Shown here one piece after another: positions 47,306 through 58,604 of a stretch of DNA of 64,000 nucleotides. The stretch is from Mycolicibacterium boenickei. Its GTDB lineage: Bacteria; Actinomycetota; Actinomycetes; Mycobacteriales; Mycobacteriaceae. How positions within the stretch are numbered: position 1 is the first letter of the stretch; every line of letters begins with the position of its first letter. The stretch is from assembly GCF_010731295.1 (NCBI RefSeq), contig NZ_AP022579.1, forward strand, positions 3,782,001 through 3,846,000, in the 5' to 3' direction. Position numbers and translations under genes: made by a program. The notes under the pieces are model-generated. The model saw only the letters and a program-made list of their open reading frames with translations, searched no databases and was not told the origin of the DNA.

Positions 47306-47315
47306 AGATTAGGGT
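47306..47315. promoter_or_regulatory. back-to-back -10 elements of the cyclase gene and gcvT sharing one TA
   Basis: AGATTAGGGT reads TAGGGT on the plus strand, six bases before the gcvT GTG. On the minus strand it reads TAATCT, toward the cyclase, with a predicted leader of about 17 nt. Both fit TANNNT and use the same TA, so the two promoters cannot be occupied at the same time. Confidence 0.6.
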
Positions 47316-47321
47316 GAATCC

Positions 47322-48419
47322 GTGACTGACGACCTGCTGCACGGACCTCTGGAAGACCGCCACCGCGAACTGGGCGCCAGTTTCGCCGAATTCGGTGGGT
47401 GGCTGATGCCGGTGTCCTACGCCGGGACCGTCTCCGAACACAACGCCACACGCGACACCGTCGGCCTCTTCGATGTCAGCCACCTCGGAAAAGCCCTGGT
47501 CAAAGGGCCTGGGGCGGCAGCCTACGTCAACTCGGCCCTCACCAACGACCTGAACCGGATCGGCCCGGGCAAGGCCCAGTACACCCTGTGCTGCACGGAA
47601 TCAGGCGGAGTGATCGACGACCTGATCGCCTACTACGTCTCCGACGACGAGATCTTCCTGGTGCCCAACGCCGCCAACACCGCGGCCGTCGTGGCCGAAC
47701 TGCAGAAGAACGCCCCCGACGGGCTGACCATCACCGACGAGCACCGCTCATATGCCGTGCTCGCCGTGCAGGGGCCGAAATCCGCCGAAGTGCTCGAGGC
47801 GCTGGGGCTGCCCACCGAGATGGACTACATGGGGTACGCCGACGCCGAGTACGACGGTGTCTTCGTGCGGGTCTGCCGTACCGGGTACACCGGCGAGCAC
47901 GGCTACGAGTTGCTGCCGGCCTGGGACCGCGCCGGTGTGGTGTTCGACGCCCTCGTCACGGCCGTGCGCGCGGCCGGCGGGGAACCGGCGGGCCTGGGCG
48001 CTCGCGACACGCTGCGCACCGAGATGGGCTACCCGCTGCACGGACACGAACTGTCGCTGGACATCTCGCCGCTGCAGGCCCGCTGCGGCTGGGCGATCGG
48101 GTGGAAGAAGGACGCGTTCTGGGGCCGCGACGCGCTGCTGGCCGAGAAGGAGGCCGGCCCGGCCCGGGTGCTGCGCGGCCTCAAGGCCGTCGGCCGCGGG
48201 GTGCTGCGCGCCGATCTCGCGGTGCTCGACGGGGATACCCGGATCGGCACCACGACTTCGGGAACGTTCTCGCCGTCATTGAAAGTCGGTATCGCGCTGG
48301 CGTTCATCGACACCGCCACCGACATCGCCGACGGGCAGCGGGTGAGTGTGGACGTGCGTGGCCGCGCCGTCGAATGCGAAGTGGTCAAGCCGCCGTTCGT
48401 GGCCCCGCACACCCGCTGA
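47322..48419 (+). CDS. gcvT: aminomethyltransferase GcvT (glycine cleavage T protein)
   Basis: T protein of the glycine cleavage system; releases ammonia from the aminomethyl-lipoyl H protein and passes the one-carbon unit to tetrahydrofolate. The 365-residue product shows [29 protein letters not shown], the folate-binding [31 protein letters not shown] and [12 protein letters not shown]. The GTG start lies at the predicted transcription start, although AGGG seven bases upstream could also serve as a ribosome site. Other gcv genes are not in the window. ilvE follows 52 bases later with its own promoter. Confidence 0.95.
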   Translation: MTDDLLHGPLEDRHRELGASFAEFGGWLMPVSYAGTVSEHNATRDTVGLFDVSHLGKALVKGPGAAAYVNSALTNDLNRIGPGKAQYTLCCTESGGVIDDLIAYYVSDDEIFLVPNAANTAAVVAELQKNAPDGLTITDEHRSYAVLAVQGPKSAEVLEALGLPTEMDYMGYADAEYDGVFVRVCRTGYTGEHGYELLPAWDRAGVVFDALVTAVRAAGGEPAGLGARDTLRTEMGYPLHGHELSLDISPLQARCGWAIGWKKDAFWGRDALLAEKEAGPARVLRGLKAVGRGVLRADLAVLDGDTRIGTTTSGTFSPSLKVGIALAFIDTATDIADGQRVSVDVRGRAVECEVVKPPFVAPHTR

Positions 48420-48459
48420 GCTCCCGCTCCCGCGAGGAAATGCGCTAGCGACCGGGCGA

Positions 48460-48465
48460 TACAAT
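48460..48465 (+). promoter_or_regulatory. -10 element of ilvE (leaderless layout)
   Basis: TACAAT is one base from the classic TATAAT and lies six bases before the ATG, so transcription should start at the first codon. Confidence 0.65.
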
Positions 48466-48471
48466 CGCTGC

Positions 48472-49578
48472 ATGACTAGCGGCCATCTCGAGTTCACGGT
48501 TTCAGCCAACGCGAATCCGGCGACCGATGCGGTACGCGAATCCATTCTGGCCAACCCGGGCTTCGGCAAATACCACACCGACCACATGGTGGCCATCGAC
48601 TACACCGCCGGGCAGGGCTGGCACGACCCGCGGGTGGTCCCGTACGGGCCGATCGAACTCGATCCGTCGGCCATCGTCCTGCACTACGCGCAGGAAGTGT
48701 TCGAGGGCCTGAAGGCGTACCGCTGGGCGGACGGATCGATCGTGTCGTTCCGGCCGGAAGCCAACGCGGCGCGGTTGCAGGCCTCGTCGCGACGGCTGGC
48801 CATCCCGGAGCTTCCCGAGGACGTGTTCATCGAGTCGCTGCGCCAACTGATCGCGGTCGACGACAAGTGGGTGCCCGCGGCAGGCGGCGAGGAGTCGCTG
48901 TATCTGCGGCCGTTCGTGATCGCCACCGAACCGGGGCTGGGCGTGCGCCCGGCCAACGACTACCGGTACCTGGTGATCGGCTCACCGGCCGGGGCGTACT
49001 TCAAGGGCGGCATCAAGCCGGTCAGCGTGTGGCTGTCGCACGAGTACGTGCGGGCCTCCCCGGGCGGCACCGGCGCGGCCAAGTTCGGCGGCAACTACGC
49101 GGCCTCGCTGCTCGCGCAGGCCCAGGCCGCCGACAACGGCTGCGATCAGGTGGTGTGGCTGGACGCGCTCGAGCGTCGCTACGTCGAGGAGATGGGCGGG
49201 ATGAACCTGTTCTTCGTCTTCGGCAGCGGCGGCTCGGCCCGCCTCGTCACGCCGGAGCTGTCCGGTTCGCTGTTGCCGGGCATCACGCGAGATTCGTTGT
49301 TGCAGTTGGCCACCGATGCCGGTTTCGCGGTCGAGGAACGCAAGATCGACGTCGCCGAATGGCAGAAGAAGGCCGCTGCGGGCGAGATCACCGAAGTATT
49401 CGCCTGCGGTACCGCCGCGGTGATCACCCCGGTCTCCCACGTCAAGTTCGCGGATGGCGAGTTCACCATCGCCGACGGGCAACCGGGCGAGATCACCATG
49501 GCCCTGCGCGACACCCTGACCGGGATCCAGCGGGGCACCTTCGCCGATACGCACGGCTGGATGGCCCGGCTGAACTAG
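48472..49578 (+). CDS. ilvE: branched-chain amino acid aminotransferase IlvE
   Basis: Fold-type IV PLP enzyme for the last step of Leu/Ile/Val synthesis; 368 residues, equal to M. tuberculosis IlvE. The PLP lysine is Lys204 in [16 protein letters not shown]. Other motifs: [36 protein letters not shown] and GTAAVITPV. No ribosome-binding site precedes the ATG, in line with the leaderless promoter. Its stop overlaps the convergent cobS stop by four bases (CTAG). Confidence 0.97.
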   Translation: MTSGHLEFTVSANANPATDAVRESILANPGFGKYHTDHMVAIDYTAGQGWHDPRVVPYGPIELDPSAIVLHYAQEVFEGLKAYRWADGSIVSFRPEANAARLQASSRRLAIPELPEDVFIESLRQLIAVDDKWVPAAGGEESLYLRPFVIATEPGLGVRPANDYRYLVIGSPAGAYFKGGIKPVSVWLSHEYVRASPGGTGAAKFGGNYAASLLAQAQAADNGCDQVVWLDALERRYVEEMGGMNLFFVFGSGGSARLVTPELSGSLLPGITRDSLLQLATDAGFAVEERKIDVAEWQKKAAAGEITEVFACGTAAVITPVSHVKFADGEFTIADGQPGEITMALRDTLTGIQRGTFADTHGWMARLN

Positions 49579-50300
49579 CCGGCCGCCAGACCCAGCGCCG
49601 TCAGCGTCGTCGTCACCTCGACGGCCGCGCCGAGCACGTCGCCGGTAATCCCGCCGAACCGTCGCACACAGTGCGCGACCAGCAACGCCGAGGCGCCGAC
49701 GGCGACCAGCACCACGGCCGGGCCCTGCCACATCCGGGGGCCCGCCCATGCGGCGAGTGCGGCGACGGCGATCACCCAGGACGCCACCACAGCGACCGGC
49801 TGGGTGCCTGCCACGGCGCCGCCCAGCGAGCTACCCGCGGCCGCCGGTACCGAACGGCGACAGGCGGTCACCGCGGCGACCCGGCCCGCCGTGACGGCGA
49901 CGATGATGGCGACCGCGCCGAGTTGAGCGAATGCCAGTGTCTGACAACCGATCACGACGATCACCGCGGCGACGCCGAAGGGGCCGGCCGAACCGTCACG
50001 CATGACCGCCAGCGCCCGTTCCGGCGGGCCGTAGCAGCCCAGACCGTCGACGGTGTCGCAGAACCCGTCGATGTGCAGCCCTCGGGTGGCCAGCAGGAGC
50101 GCGGCCACCGCCAGCAGTCCGGGCAGGGCACCGCCGGTGCCGAACGCCCACTGGCCGCCGGTCACCACCGCGGCCGCCAGACCGCCGAGCGCCAGCCCGA
50201 CCACCGGCAGGGCTGTGAGTGCGCCGCGGCCGACACCGACGGAGGTGCGGACCGGCACCACCGTGCCGAATGCGAACGCCCCGCCGAGTGCGCCGATCAC
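49575..50300 (-). CDS. cobS: adenosylcobinamide-GDP ribazoletransferase CobS
   Basis: Membrane enzyme joining adenosylcobinamide-GDP with alpha-ribazole phosphate, the last assembly step of cobalamin. The 241-residue protein begins [12 protein letters not shown]. It has the metal-binding [36 protein letters not shown] and five to six hydrophobic helices. The GTG start overlaps the CobT stop (GTGA). Third gene of cobU-cobT-cobS. Confidence 0.93.
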   Translation of the reverse strand: MIGALGGAFAFGTVVPVRTSVGVGRGALTALPVVGLALGGLAAAVVTGGQWAFGTGGALPGLLAVAALLLATRGLHIDGFCDTVDGLGCYGPPERALAVMRDGSAGPFGVAAVIVVIGCQTLAFAQLGAVAIIVAVTAGRVAAVTACRRSVPAAAGSSLGGAVAGTQPVAVVASWVIAVAALAAWAGPRMWQGPAVVLVAVGASALLVAHCVRRFGGITGDVLGAAVEVTTTLTALGLAAG

Positions 50301-51358
50301 GGTGTCTCTTCGGAGATTCCGGCTTCGTCGAAGGTGGCCATCGAGGCCAATGTGGCGATGGCGGCCCGTACGACCGGCAGCGCCACCGCAGCGCCCGTGC
50401 CCTCGCCGAGCCGCATGCCGAGGTCGACGATCGGCTCCAGTCCCAGGTGCGACAGCGCCAGGCTGTGGGCCGGCTCGGTCGACCGGTGACCGGCCTGCCA
50501 CCAGGCCTTCGCGCCCGGTGCCAGCTCCTCGGCCACCAGGGCTGCCGCCGTCACCACCAAGCCGTCCAGCAGTACCGGGGTGCGCCGCAGGGCGGCCTGC
50601 GCCAGGAACCCGGCCATGGCGGCCAGGTCGGCGCCGCCGCACACCCGTAACAGGCCCATCGGGTCACGCCTCACGTCTCCGGCCCGGTACAGCGCGTCAC
50701 GTACGGCGCCGGTCTTGCGCATCCACCCGTGGTCGTCGATGCCGGTGCCGCGACCCACCACCGCGACGGGTTCGGCGCCGGTCAGTGCGGCCACCAAAGT
50801 GGTTGCCGCCGTGGTGTTCCCGATACCCATATCGCCCGCGATGAGCAGGTCCGCCCCGGCGTCGACCTCGTCATCGGCGAGCTGGCGGCCCGCCATGACG
50901 GCCGCCACCGTCTCGTCGGCGCTGAGCGCGTCCTCGACCGCGATGTTGCCCGAGCTGCGGCGGATCTTGTGGGCGCCGATCGCGGGGGAGAGCGGTTCGT
51001 CGCAGTCGACGGCGAGGTCGGCCACCCGCACGGTGGCCCCGGCCACGTCGGCCAGCACGTTGATCGCGGCCCCGCCCGCATCGAAGTTGGCCACCATCTG
51101 GCCGGTCACCGCGGACGGGAAAGCCGACACCCCGGCTGCCGTCACCCCGTGGTCGGCGGCGAACACCACCACGCGCGCCCGGGTGAGCGGCCGCGGCGGG
51201 CACACACCCTGGCATGAGGCTGCCCAGATCGAGAGCTCCTCGAGGCGACCGAGCGAGCCCGGCGGCTTGGTGAGCCGGGCCTGACGGGCCCGCGCTGCCG
51301 CGGCGACCTCGGCATCCGGTGCGGTGACCGGGGCGAAGGCCGCATCGAGTTCGGTCAT
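50297..51358 (-). CDS. cobT: nicotinate-nucleotide:dimethylbenzimidazole phosphoribosyltransferase CobT
   Basis: Activates the lower ligand base as alpha-ribazole phosphate. The 353-residue protein shows [67 protein letters not shown], and the catalytic glutamate region [19 protein letters not shown]. Both ends overlap neighbours by four bases (ATGA with cobU, GTGA with cobS), so the three enzymes are translated from one message. Longer in-frame starts lie inside cobU and were rejected. Confidence 0.95.
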   Translation of the reverse strand: MTELDAAFAPVTAPDAEVAAAARARQARLTKPPGSLGRLEELSIWAASCQGVCPPRPLTRARVVVFAADHGVTAAGVSAFPSAVTGQMVANFDAGGAAINVLADVAGATVRVADLAVDCDEPLSPAIGAHKIRRSSGNIAVEDALSADETVAAVMAGRQLADDEVDAGADLLIAGDMGIGNTTAATTLVAALTGAEPVAVVGRGTGIDDHGWMRKTGAVRDALYRAGDVRRDPMGLLRVCGGADLAAMAGFLAQAALRRTPVLLDGLVVTAAALVAEELAPGAKAWWQAGHRSTEPAHSLALSHLGLEPIVDLGMRLGEGTGAAVALPVVRAAIATLASMATFDEAGISEETP

Positions 51359-51903
51359 GACGGCTCCTTCACCGTGAGCGGTTGGCCGGCCACCACCAGC
51401 ACTACCCGGTCGCACACCGCGGCCAGGCGTTGGTTGACGGTGCCCAACTCGTCGGCGAACCGTCGCCCCGCCTCGGTGGCGGGGACCACGGTCAGCCCGA
51501 CCTCGGGGCTGACGAGCACCAGGGGAGCGGTGAACGCGTCCACCGCCGCTACGAGCGCGTCGACCTCGGAAGTCACGGGTGCCCCGGTCCACGCGTCGAC
51601 GCGGTCCATCGTGGCCGTCAGCCAGCCGCCGATGTCGTCGACGAGTGTCGCGATGCCTGATTCCTCTGGGCCGGCAGTCAGGGCCGCCGCGACATCACCG
51701 GTCTCGACGGTGCGCCAGTGCGCGGGACGACGAACCTGATGTGCGCCCACGCGTCGGGCCCAGGACGGATCGCTGTCAGCGGCCGGTCCGGTGGCCACGT
51801 AGCGCACCGGCACGCCGTCTCCGGCGGTGCGGGCCACGGCGGCTTCGGCCCACTGGGATTTGCCGGAGCGGATGCCGCCGAGCACCAGGGTGCGCACTCT
51901 CAC
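51355..51903 (-). CDS. cobU: adenosylcobinamide kinase / GTP:adenosylcobinamide-phosphate guanylyltransferase CobU
   Basis: A 182-residue bifunctional enzyme. It opens with a P-loop ([15 protein letters not shown], residues 6-20), followed by [26 protein letters not shown] with the guanylylated histidine region, and ends [11 protein letters not shown]. It activates cobinamide for CobS. In M. tuberculosis the gene lies elsewhere (Rv0254c), whereas here it heads a cobU-cobT-cobS operon. GTG at 51903 is used; a second GTG at 51897 is equally spaced from AGGCGGG. Confidence 0.93.
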   Translation of the reverse strand: MRVRTLVLGGIRSGKSQWAEAAVARTAGDGVPVRYVATGPAADSDPSWARRVGAHQVRRPAHWRTVETGDVAAALTAGPEESGIATLVDDIGGWLTATMDRVDAWTGAPVTSEVDALVAAVDAFTAPLVLVSPEVGLTVVPATEAGRRFADELGTVNQRLAAVCDRVVLVVAGQPLTVKEPS

Positions 51904-51919
51904 CCCGCCTGACGCGGCA

Positions 51920-52594
51920 TCAAGAGATCTTGGCGCCGCGCTCGACGACCGGCCGCGGCGCCCGCATGCGACGCAGCTGCGACGCTCGGCTGGCCGCGTA
52001 AAGTCCCAGCTTCCAACCGCTTTCGGTGTTGCCCGGGAACTTCTCGTCCACCATGTGGTTCACCTTGCGGCCGACGATGAACCCGTCGATCAGCATGATG
52101 ACCACCAGGATCAGCATCGCGTAGGACAGCATCTGCTGGAACTTGAGCGACGGCAGCGCCAGCATGAAGAAGATCATCGCCAGCGCGGCCGGCATGAACA
52201 GGCCCAGCACGTTGCGGCGGGAGTCGACGATGTCGCGGACATAGCGGCGGACCGGACCCTTGTCGCGGGGGAGCAGGTAGGCCTCGTCACCGGCCATCAT
52301 CTTCTCGCGGCGGTCGGCCATGTCGGCGCGCCGGGTGAGCCGCTCGATCTTGCGCTCTTCCTTGGACAGCTTCGGCCCGCGCAGCTCCTTACGGCGCTGA
52401 CGTGCCTCGGCGGCGGTCAGCGGCGCCGGCGCGACCGGGCCGCGCCGCTTGGTGGCCTCGCTGCGTTTGGGCGTGGGCCTGCCCTTGGGGGCGGTGCCCG
52501 CGGTTGTCGCGCCGGCGGCCCCGTCGACATCCGTGACCTGGTCGGTCGCGGCGGGTTCGCCTTCGTTGTCCTTCTTACGGCCCAGCAGCTTCAC
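51920..52594 (-). CDS. DUF3043 membrane protein (Rv2206-like)
   Basis: A 224-residue protein. A basic, low-complexity N-terminal part (residues 1-100) includes KGRPTPKRSEATKRRGPVAPAPLTAAEARQRRKELRGPKLSKEER. Next comes EAYLLPRDKGPVRRYVRDIVDSRRN, two hydrophobic helices at about 132-175, and a conserved tail NTESGWKLGLYAASRASQLRRMRAPRP. Actinobacterial family of unknown function. The GTG start reproduces the KLLG N-terminus of the M. tuberculosis protein. It is divergent from the Fe-S carrier gene. Confidence 0.88.
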   Translation of the reverse strand: MKLLGRKKDNEGEPAATDQVTDVDGAAGATTAGTAPKGRPTPKRSEATKRRGPVAPAPLTAAEARQRRKELRGPKLSKEERKIERLTRRADMADRREKMMAGDEAYLLPRDKGPVRRYVRDIVDSRRNVLGLFMPAALAMIFFMLALPSLKFQQMLSYAMLILVVIMLIDGFIVGRKVNHMVDEKFPGNTESGWKLGLYAASRASQLRRMRAPRPVVERGAKIS

Positions 52595-52745
52595 GACAGC
52601 CAGGTTACTGCCCTCCGCAGGTGGCCTGGTCACATGCCCCAGCCTGTGGATAAGTCGGGAATAGCGGTGGAACAAGGTACCGTTGACGTAGTAGACGCGC
52701 GGTACGTCCACGCGTCCGATTGCCCAGGGATGCTTAGGGAGAGCT

Positions 52746-53102
52746 ATGACTGTTCAGGACGCCACCACCACCGAAACCCACGGTGTGACCCTGTCCGACG
52801 CTGCGGCGACGAAGGCGAAGGCGCTGCTGGACCAGGAAGGCCGCGACGACCTCGCGCTGCGGATCGCTGTCCAGCCCGGCGGCTGCGCCGGCCTGCGCTA
52901 CAACCTGTTCTTCGACGACCGCGCCCTCGACGGCGACCTCACCGCCGAGTTCGGCGGCGTCAAGCTGGTCGTGGACCGGATGAGCGCGCCGTACGTGCAG
53001 GGCGCCACCATCGATTTCGTCGACTCGATCGAGAAGCAGGGCTTCACGATCGACAACCCGAATGCCACCGGCTCCTGCGCCTGCGGCGACTCCTTCAACT
53101 GA
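52746..53102 (+). CDS. A-type iron-sulfur cluster carrier/insertion protein (HesB/ErpA family, Rv2204c-like)
   Basis: A 118-residue carrier for Fe-S clusters. The three conserved cysteines are present: Cys47 in QPGGCAGLRY, and Cys111/Cys113 in SCACGDSF. Length and fold match IscA/ErpA; clients probably include respiratory and radical-SAM proteins such as QcrA and LipA in this window (inference). A GGGAG ribosome site precedes the ATG. A perfect palindromic terminator follows. Confidence 0.94.
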   Translation: MTVQDATTTETHGVTLSDAAATKAKALLDQEGRDDLALRIAVQPGGCAGLRYNLFFDDRALDGDLTAEFGGVKLVVDRMSAPYVQGATIDFVDSIEKQGFTIDNPNATGSCACGDSFN

Positions 53103-53115
53103 CGTGACCTGACGG

Positions 53116-53139
53116 CCGGCGGTCAGTACTGACCGCCGG
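53116..53139. terminator. 24-bp perfect palindrome between convergent genes
   Basis: CCGGCGGTCAGT is followed directly by its reverse complement ACTGACCGCCGG. It covers the last codon and stop of the minus-strand membrane protein gene and lies 14 bases after the Fe-S carrier stop. A bidirectional terminator is the simplest reading, with no U-tract. Confidence 0.65.
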
Positions 53140-53749
53140 TTCGTAGTACGTACGAGCACACCAGAACCTGCTCGTTCTTCCCGTCTCTCTTCACCAGCAG
53201 CTGCGCCACGCCCTGTTGTTCGTCACTGACCGGGCGCTGTCCGCGGGCGGCCCCGCTGGCCGGTGCGACGCGCATGGTGAACAGCACCTGAGCCTGCGTG
53301 GTGGACCACGGCACGTTGGCGTCGATGCCCGTCACCTCGACCTGGCTGAACTGCTTCTGGAACGCATCACTGGCCAGACCGGCCACCGCGAGATCGGCCT
53401 TGCGGTCCTTGACCCCTTCGTACAGCCCGCACAGCGTGTGGCGGGCGACGGTCTCGTCATCCCCGTCGAGCAGTGCGTTGAGGTACTCCTGGACGGCGCC
53501 CATGGCCTGGGTGTCGGAAACCACCACCGGAGCGGTGGGGCCACGGCGACCCGCCACCAGCACGGCAGTCAACACACCGGCCAGTGCCACCACCGCCACC
53601 AGCGCCGCGACGATCTTGGACCAGCGCCGTCGAGTCGGATAGGGCACCGGCGGCGGCAGAGTGCCCGGATACGCCGACGGCGCCGACGACACCTGCTCGG
53701 GATATGACTGAGGCGGAGTCTGCTCGGGGTACTGGTAAGAACCAGTCAT
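53123..53749 (-). CDS. membrane-anchored conserved protein (Rv2203-like)
   Basis: A 208-residue bitopic protein. The cytoplasmic N-terminus is rich in Pro, Tyr and Gln (residues 1-43). One transmembrane helix follows at about 45-66 (IVAALVAVVALAGVLTAVLV), then an extracytoplasmic domain of the NTF2-like/DUF4878 kind (VQEYLNALLDGDDETVARHTLCGLY...). Two cysteines in the outer domain may pair. Function unknown. It is divergent from the adenosine kinase gene and its end forms part of a palindromic terminator. Confidence 0.8.
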   Translation of the reverse strand: MTGSYQYPEQTPPQSYPEQVSSAPSAYPGTLPPPVPYPTRRRWSKIVAALVAVVALAGVLTAVLVAGRRGPTAPVVVSDTQAMGAVQEYLNALLDGDDETVARHTLCGLYEGVKDRKADLAVAGLASDAFQKQFSQVEVTGIDANVPWSTTQAQVLFTMRVAPASGAARGQRPVSDEQQGVAQLLVKRDGKNEQVLVCSYVLRTGGQY

Positions 53750-53915
53750 TAAATGGCGCTCCCCGCGTGATCTGGATGTTGGTCAGCCGTCTACGGTGAC
53801 CGGGAATACGGTTATACGCAGGTTAGCGCAACGCGCGAAGTGCGACCGTGCGCGCAGATCGCCGATGGGCCGCGCGGGTACTGTTATGTAGCCGACTTAA
53901 CGAAATGAGGGGTGA

Positions 53916-54896
<981 letters not shown>

Positions 54897-54909
54897 GACC
54901 CAGGTGCCG

Positions 54910-54936
54910 GCTCTGGGCCCACAACGGGCCTAGAGC
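54910..54936. terminator. hairpin between convergent adoK and asnB
   Basis: GCTCTGGGCCC and GGGCCTAGAGC pair over 11 positions with one G-U type mismatch around loop ACAAC. It lies 14 bases after the adoK stop and covers the asnB stop. Confidence 0.6.
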
Positions 54937-56930
54937 TGCACCGGGTAGTGCGGTTCCTTGATCTGCGGGGTCACGCTGTGTTCGACGAAGATGGCGTGCC
55001 ACAACATGAAGATCAGCACAGTCCACAGCCGGCGGCTGTGATCACTGACGCCGCTGCGGTGCTCATCGAGCATCGTGCGGACCGCTGCCAGGTCGACGTA
55101 CTGCCCGGCACCTGAGGACGCCGTCGTCGCGTACGCCCAGTCCATCAGCTCACCGGCGCGCAGCCAGTGCCGGATCGGCACCGGGAAGCCAAGTTTCGGC
55201 CGGTTCAGCACGTGAGCCGGAATGATCGGCTCCAGCGCGCGGCGCAGCGCGTACTTGGTGGTGGACCGGGTGATCTTCTGATCGACCGGCAGCCGGGAGG
55301 CCACCGCGAACACCTCGGGGTCCAGGAACGGCACCCGCAGTTCCAGCGAGTTGGCCATGGTGATCTTGTCGGCCTTGACCAGGATGTCGCCGCGCAGCCA
55401 GGTGAACAGGTCGATGTGCTGCATCCGGGCCACCGGATCCCAGCCCTGCGACGCGGCATACACCGGGGCGGTCACATCGGTGTGCGTCCACTCCGGCCGG
55501 AAGCCCGGCAGAACCGCGCGCAGCTGCTCATCGGAAAAGCTGCGGGCGTTGCCGTAGTAGCGCTCTTCGAGCGTCAGCGAACCGCGGTGCAGCAGGCTCT
55601 TGCCCCGCATGCCCTCCGGCAGCGGCTTCGACGCCTTGCCCAGCGACTTGCGCACCGGCCGCGGCAGATAGTCGAACGGCCGCAGCGACAACGGTTCCCG
55701 GTAGATCGTGTAGCCGCCGAACAACTCGTCGGCACCCTCGCCCGACAGCACCACCTTGACGTGCTTGCGCGCCTCGCGCGCGATGAAGAACAGCGGCACC
55801 AGCGCCGGGTCGGCCACCGGCTCGTCCAGATACCAGACGATCTCCGGCAGTGCTTCGACGAACTCGGCCTGGCTGACCACCTTGGTGACATGCCGGGCAC
55901 CGATGGCTTCGGCAGAGGCCACCGCCACGTCCACCTCGGAGAAGCCCTCACGTTCGAAACCGGTGGTGAAGGTGATCAGCCGGGGGTTGTGGCGCATGGC
56001 CAGCGCGGCGGTCGCAGTCGAGTCGATGCCGCCGGACAGGAACGCGCCCACCGTGACATCGGCGCGCATGTGCTTGGCGACCGAATCCTCGAGTGCGGCG
56101 GTGATCTCGTCGTAGCGCGATTGTTCGGCGCCCTTGACGAACGGCACCGCGTTGAACTTCGGAACGAAGTAGCGCGTCACCACGGGGTGGCCGCCCGGCT
56201 TGAACCGGGCGTAACTGCCTGACTCCAGCCGGCGGATGCCGCGGTGCAGCGTCTCGGGTTCCGGAACGTACTGCAGCACCGTGTAGTGCTGTATCGCCCG
56301 GTCGTCGAGATCGAGGTCGATACCCAGCCCCAGATCGGCGTCCTGGGCCAGATCGAGCAGGCATTTCTTCTCGCTGCCCACCGCGGTGCCGCCCGGCCCG
56401 GTCGCCATGAACAACGGCTTGATCCCGAACGGGTCCCTGGCGCAGAACATTTCGCGCTCGACGGTGTCCCACAAAGCGAACGCGAACATGCCGCGAAGGC
56501 GGTTCAGCGCATCGGTGCCCCAGTAGTGGTAGGCCGCCACGATGGCCTCGCCGTCGCCATCGGTGTGAAATACCGCACCGAATTCGGCCCGAAGGGCCTC
56601 CCGGAGTTCGAGGTAGTTGTAGATCTCGCCGTTGAACACCAGCACATAGCGGTCGGGTGCGTCGGCCGGACCCCACCGCAACGGCTGGTGGCTGTGCGCG
56701 ATGTCGATGATCGAGAGCCGGTTGAAACCGAGGACCACGGTGCCGTCATGCCCGTCGCCCGTCGTGTCGGCCCAGGTGCCGGGCTCGTCGGGGCCCCGGT
56801 GACGCATCAGATGGGACGCACCTGCCACCGCGTCGACCAGCCGCGATCCGGTTTCGGGGGAGACCTCACCCCGGCTGGATTCGGAGTCGGTTTCGGTAGG
56901 GGCAGTTACCAAGGCGAGCAGTCCGCACAC
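54930..56930 (-). CDS. asnB: asparagine synthetase (glutamine-hydrolysing) AsnB
   Basis: A 666-residue enzyme. The N-terminal glutaminase begins with Cys2 (GTG start then CGLLALV), followed by HRGPDEPGTW, FNRLSIIDI and FNGEIYNYLELR. The synthetase domain carries the PP-loop SGGIDSTA and VVLSGEGADELFGGY. M. tuberculosis AsnB has 652 residues; the excess lies in a short insert after residue 10. The start is set by the need for Cys at position 2 and by a minus-strand CATACT six bases upstream. In mycobacteria it also affects amidation-related antibiotic tolerance. Divergent from ctaC. Confidence 0.95.
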   Translation of the reverse strand: MCGLLALVTAPTETDSESSRGEVSPETGSRLVDAVAGASHLMRHRGPDEPGTWADTTGDGHDGTVVLGFNRLSIIDIAHSHQPLRWGPADAPDRYVLVFNGEIYNYLELREALRAEFGAVFHTDGDGEAIVAAYHYWGTDALNRLRGMFAFALWDTVEREMFCARDPFGIKPLFMATGPGGTAVGSEKKCLLDLAQDADLGLGIDLDLDDRAIQHYTVLQYVPEPETLHRGIRRLESGSYARFKPGGHPVVTRYFVPKFNAVPFVKGAEQSRYDEITAALEDSVAKHMRADVTVGAFLSGGIDSTATAALAMRHNPRLITFTTGFEREGFSEVDVAVASAEAIGARHVTKVVSQAEFVEALPEIVWYLDEPVADPALVPLFFIAREARKHVKVVLSGEGADELFGGYTIYREPLSLRPFDYLPRPVRKSLGKASKPLPEGMRGKSLLHRGSLTLEERYYGNARSFSDEQLRAVLPGFRPEWTHTDVTAPVYAASQGWDPVARMQHIDLFTWLRGDILVKADKITMANSLELRVPFLDPEVFAVASRLPVDQKITRSTTKYALRRALEPIIPAHVLNRPKLGFPVPIRHWLRAGELMDWAYATTASSGAGQYVDLAAVRTMLDEHRSGVSDHSRRLWTVLIFMLWHAIFVEHSVTPQIKEPHYPVQL

Positions 56931-56936
56931 CGCGCC

Positions 56937-56942
56937 AGTATG
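56937..56942 (-). promoter_or_regulatory. possible -10 element of asnB (leaderless layout)
   Basis: Minus-strand CATACT, one base from TANNNT, is followed by six bases and the GTG start. Confidence 0.35.
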
Positions 56943-57120
56943 TCTGATCCGGCGGGTCCGCGAGACCACCACCCGGACCGCCGGGCCAGTCGCCGCGCAC
57001 CGTCGGCGACCGCATTCCCGAGTCGCTTCGCTCCCGTGGACCGGCGTGGTCTACGCTGCGTAGTATTCGCAAAACAACGACCGGTCGCGGTCGCGAAATA
57101 CCGATCTAGGAGGCGCCAAC

Positions 57121-58158
57121 GTGACACCTCGCGGGCTTAAGAAGGTGGCCCGAGCGGCGTTGTTGACCATTGTCCTGGGTGGCTCAGCCCTCTTGCTGAG
57201 CGGCTGCAGCTGGCAGGACGCACTCGCGCTCGGTTGGCCGACCGGAATCACTCCGGAGGGCAAACTCAACCGAGAGCTGTGGATCGGCTCCGTGATTGCG
57301 TCCTTCGTGGTGGGCGCGATCGTGTGGGCGCTGATCTTCTGGTCGAGTGCGTTCCACCGGAAGAAGAAGGGCGACACCGAACTGCCGCGCCAGTTCGGCT
57401 ACAACATGCCGCTGGAGCTGGTGCTGACGGTCATCCCGTTCCTCATCATCTCGGTGCTGTTCTACTTCACCGTCGTGGTCCAGGAGCGGATGCTGCACAA
57501 GGATCCCAACCCTGAGGTCGTCATCGACGTGACCGCCTTCCAGTGGAACTGGAAGTTCGGCTACCAGAAGATCGACTACGCCGACGGCTCATTCGATTAC
57601 GACGGTGTCGACGCGGCGCGCAAGGATGCCATGGTGTCCAAGCCCGAGGGCAAGGACGAGCACGGCAAGGAGCGCGTGGGCGCGGTTCGTGGCCTCAACC
57701 CCGAGGACCGCACCTACCTGAACTTCGACAAGATCGAGACGCTGGGCAGCTCCACCGAGATTCCGGTGCTGGTGCTCCCGGCGGGCAAGCGCATCGAGTT
57801 CCAGCTCAACTCCGCGGACGTGATCCACGGATTCTGGGTGCCGGAGTTCCTCTTCAAGCGCGACGTGATGCCCGACCCGGTGGCCAACCATTCGGACCAC
57901 ATCTTCCAGGTCAGCAAGATCGAGCAGACCGGCGCGTTCGTGGGCCGTTGCACCGAGATGTGCGGCACCTACCACTCGATGATGAACTTCGAGGTCCGGG
58001 TCGTCGAGCCCAATGACTTCAAGGCCTACATCGACCAGCGCAATGCCGGCAAGACCAATGCCGAGGCGTTGGCGGCCATCAACCAGGAGCCGTTGGCCAT
58101 CACCACGCACCCGTTCGACACCCGACGCGGTGAGCAGGCACCGCAGGCGAGCAAGTAG
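57121..58158 (+). CDS. ctaC: cytochrome c oxidase subunit II CtaC
   Basis: Subunit II of aa3-type oxidase, part of the mycobacterial III2-IV2 supercomplex. The 345-residue lipoprotein precursor has LLLSGC (lipobox, Cys near 29). Two transmembrane helices lie at about 53-75 and 97-119, and the CuA site reads [13 protein letters not shown]...[14 protein letters not shown] (two Cys, two His, Met, Glu). A roughly 45-residue insertion rich in Lys/Asp (about 155-200) is typical of actinobacteria. GTG start with AGGAGG nine bases upstream. Followed by ctaF 12 bases later. Confidence 0.97.
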   Translation: MTPRGLKKVARAALLTIVLGGSALLLSGCSWQDALALGWPTGITPEGKLNRELWIGSVIASFVVGAIVWALIFWSSAFHRKKKGDTELPRQFGYNMPLELVLTVIPFLIISVLFYFTVVVQERMLHKDPNPEVVIDVTAFQWNWKFGYQKIDYADGSFDYDGVDAARKDAMVSKPEGKDEHGKERVGAVRGLNPEDRTYLNFDKIETLGSSTEIPVLVLPAGKRIEFQLNSADVIHGFWVPEFLFKRDVMPDPVANHSDHIFQVSKIEQTGAFVGRCTEMCGTYHSMMNFEVRVVEPNDFKAYIDQRNAGKTNAEALAAINQEPLAITTHPFDTRRGEQAPQASK

Positions 58159-58590
<432 letters not shown>

Positions 58591-58604
58591 CCCGTTCGGA
58601 CGTG

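Noticed and set aside
47283-47321. glycine riboswitch upstream of gcvT
   Set aside because: Only 39 bases separate the divergent genes, and the promoter leaves no leader for an aptamer.
51904-51919. cobalamin riboswitch before cobU
   Set aside because: Only 16 bases lie between cobU and the upstream gene; no B12-box-like structure was seen.
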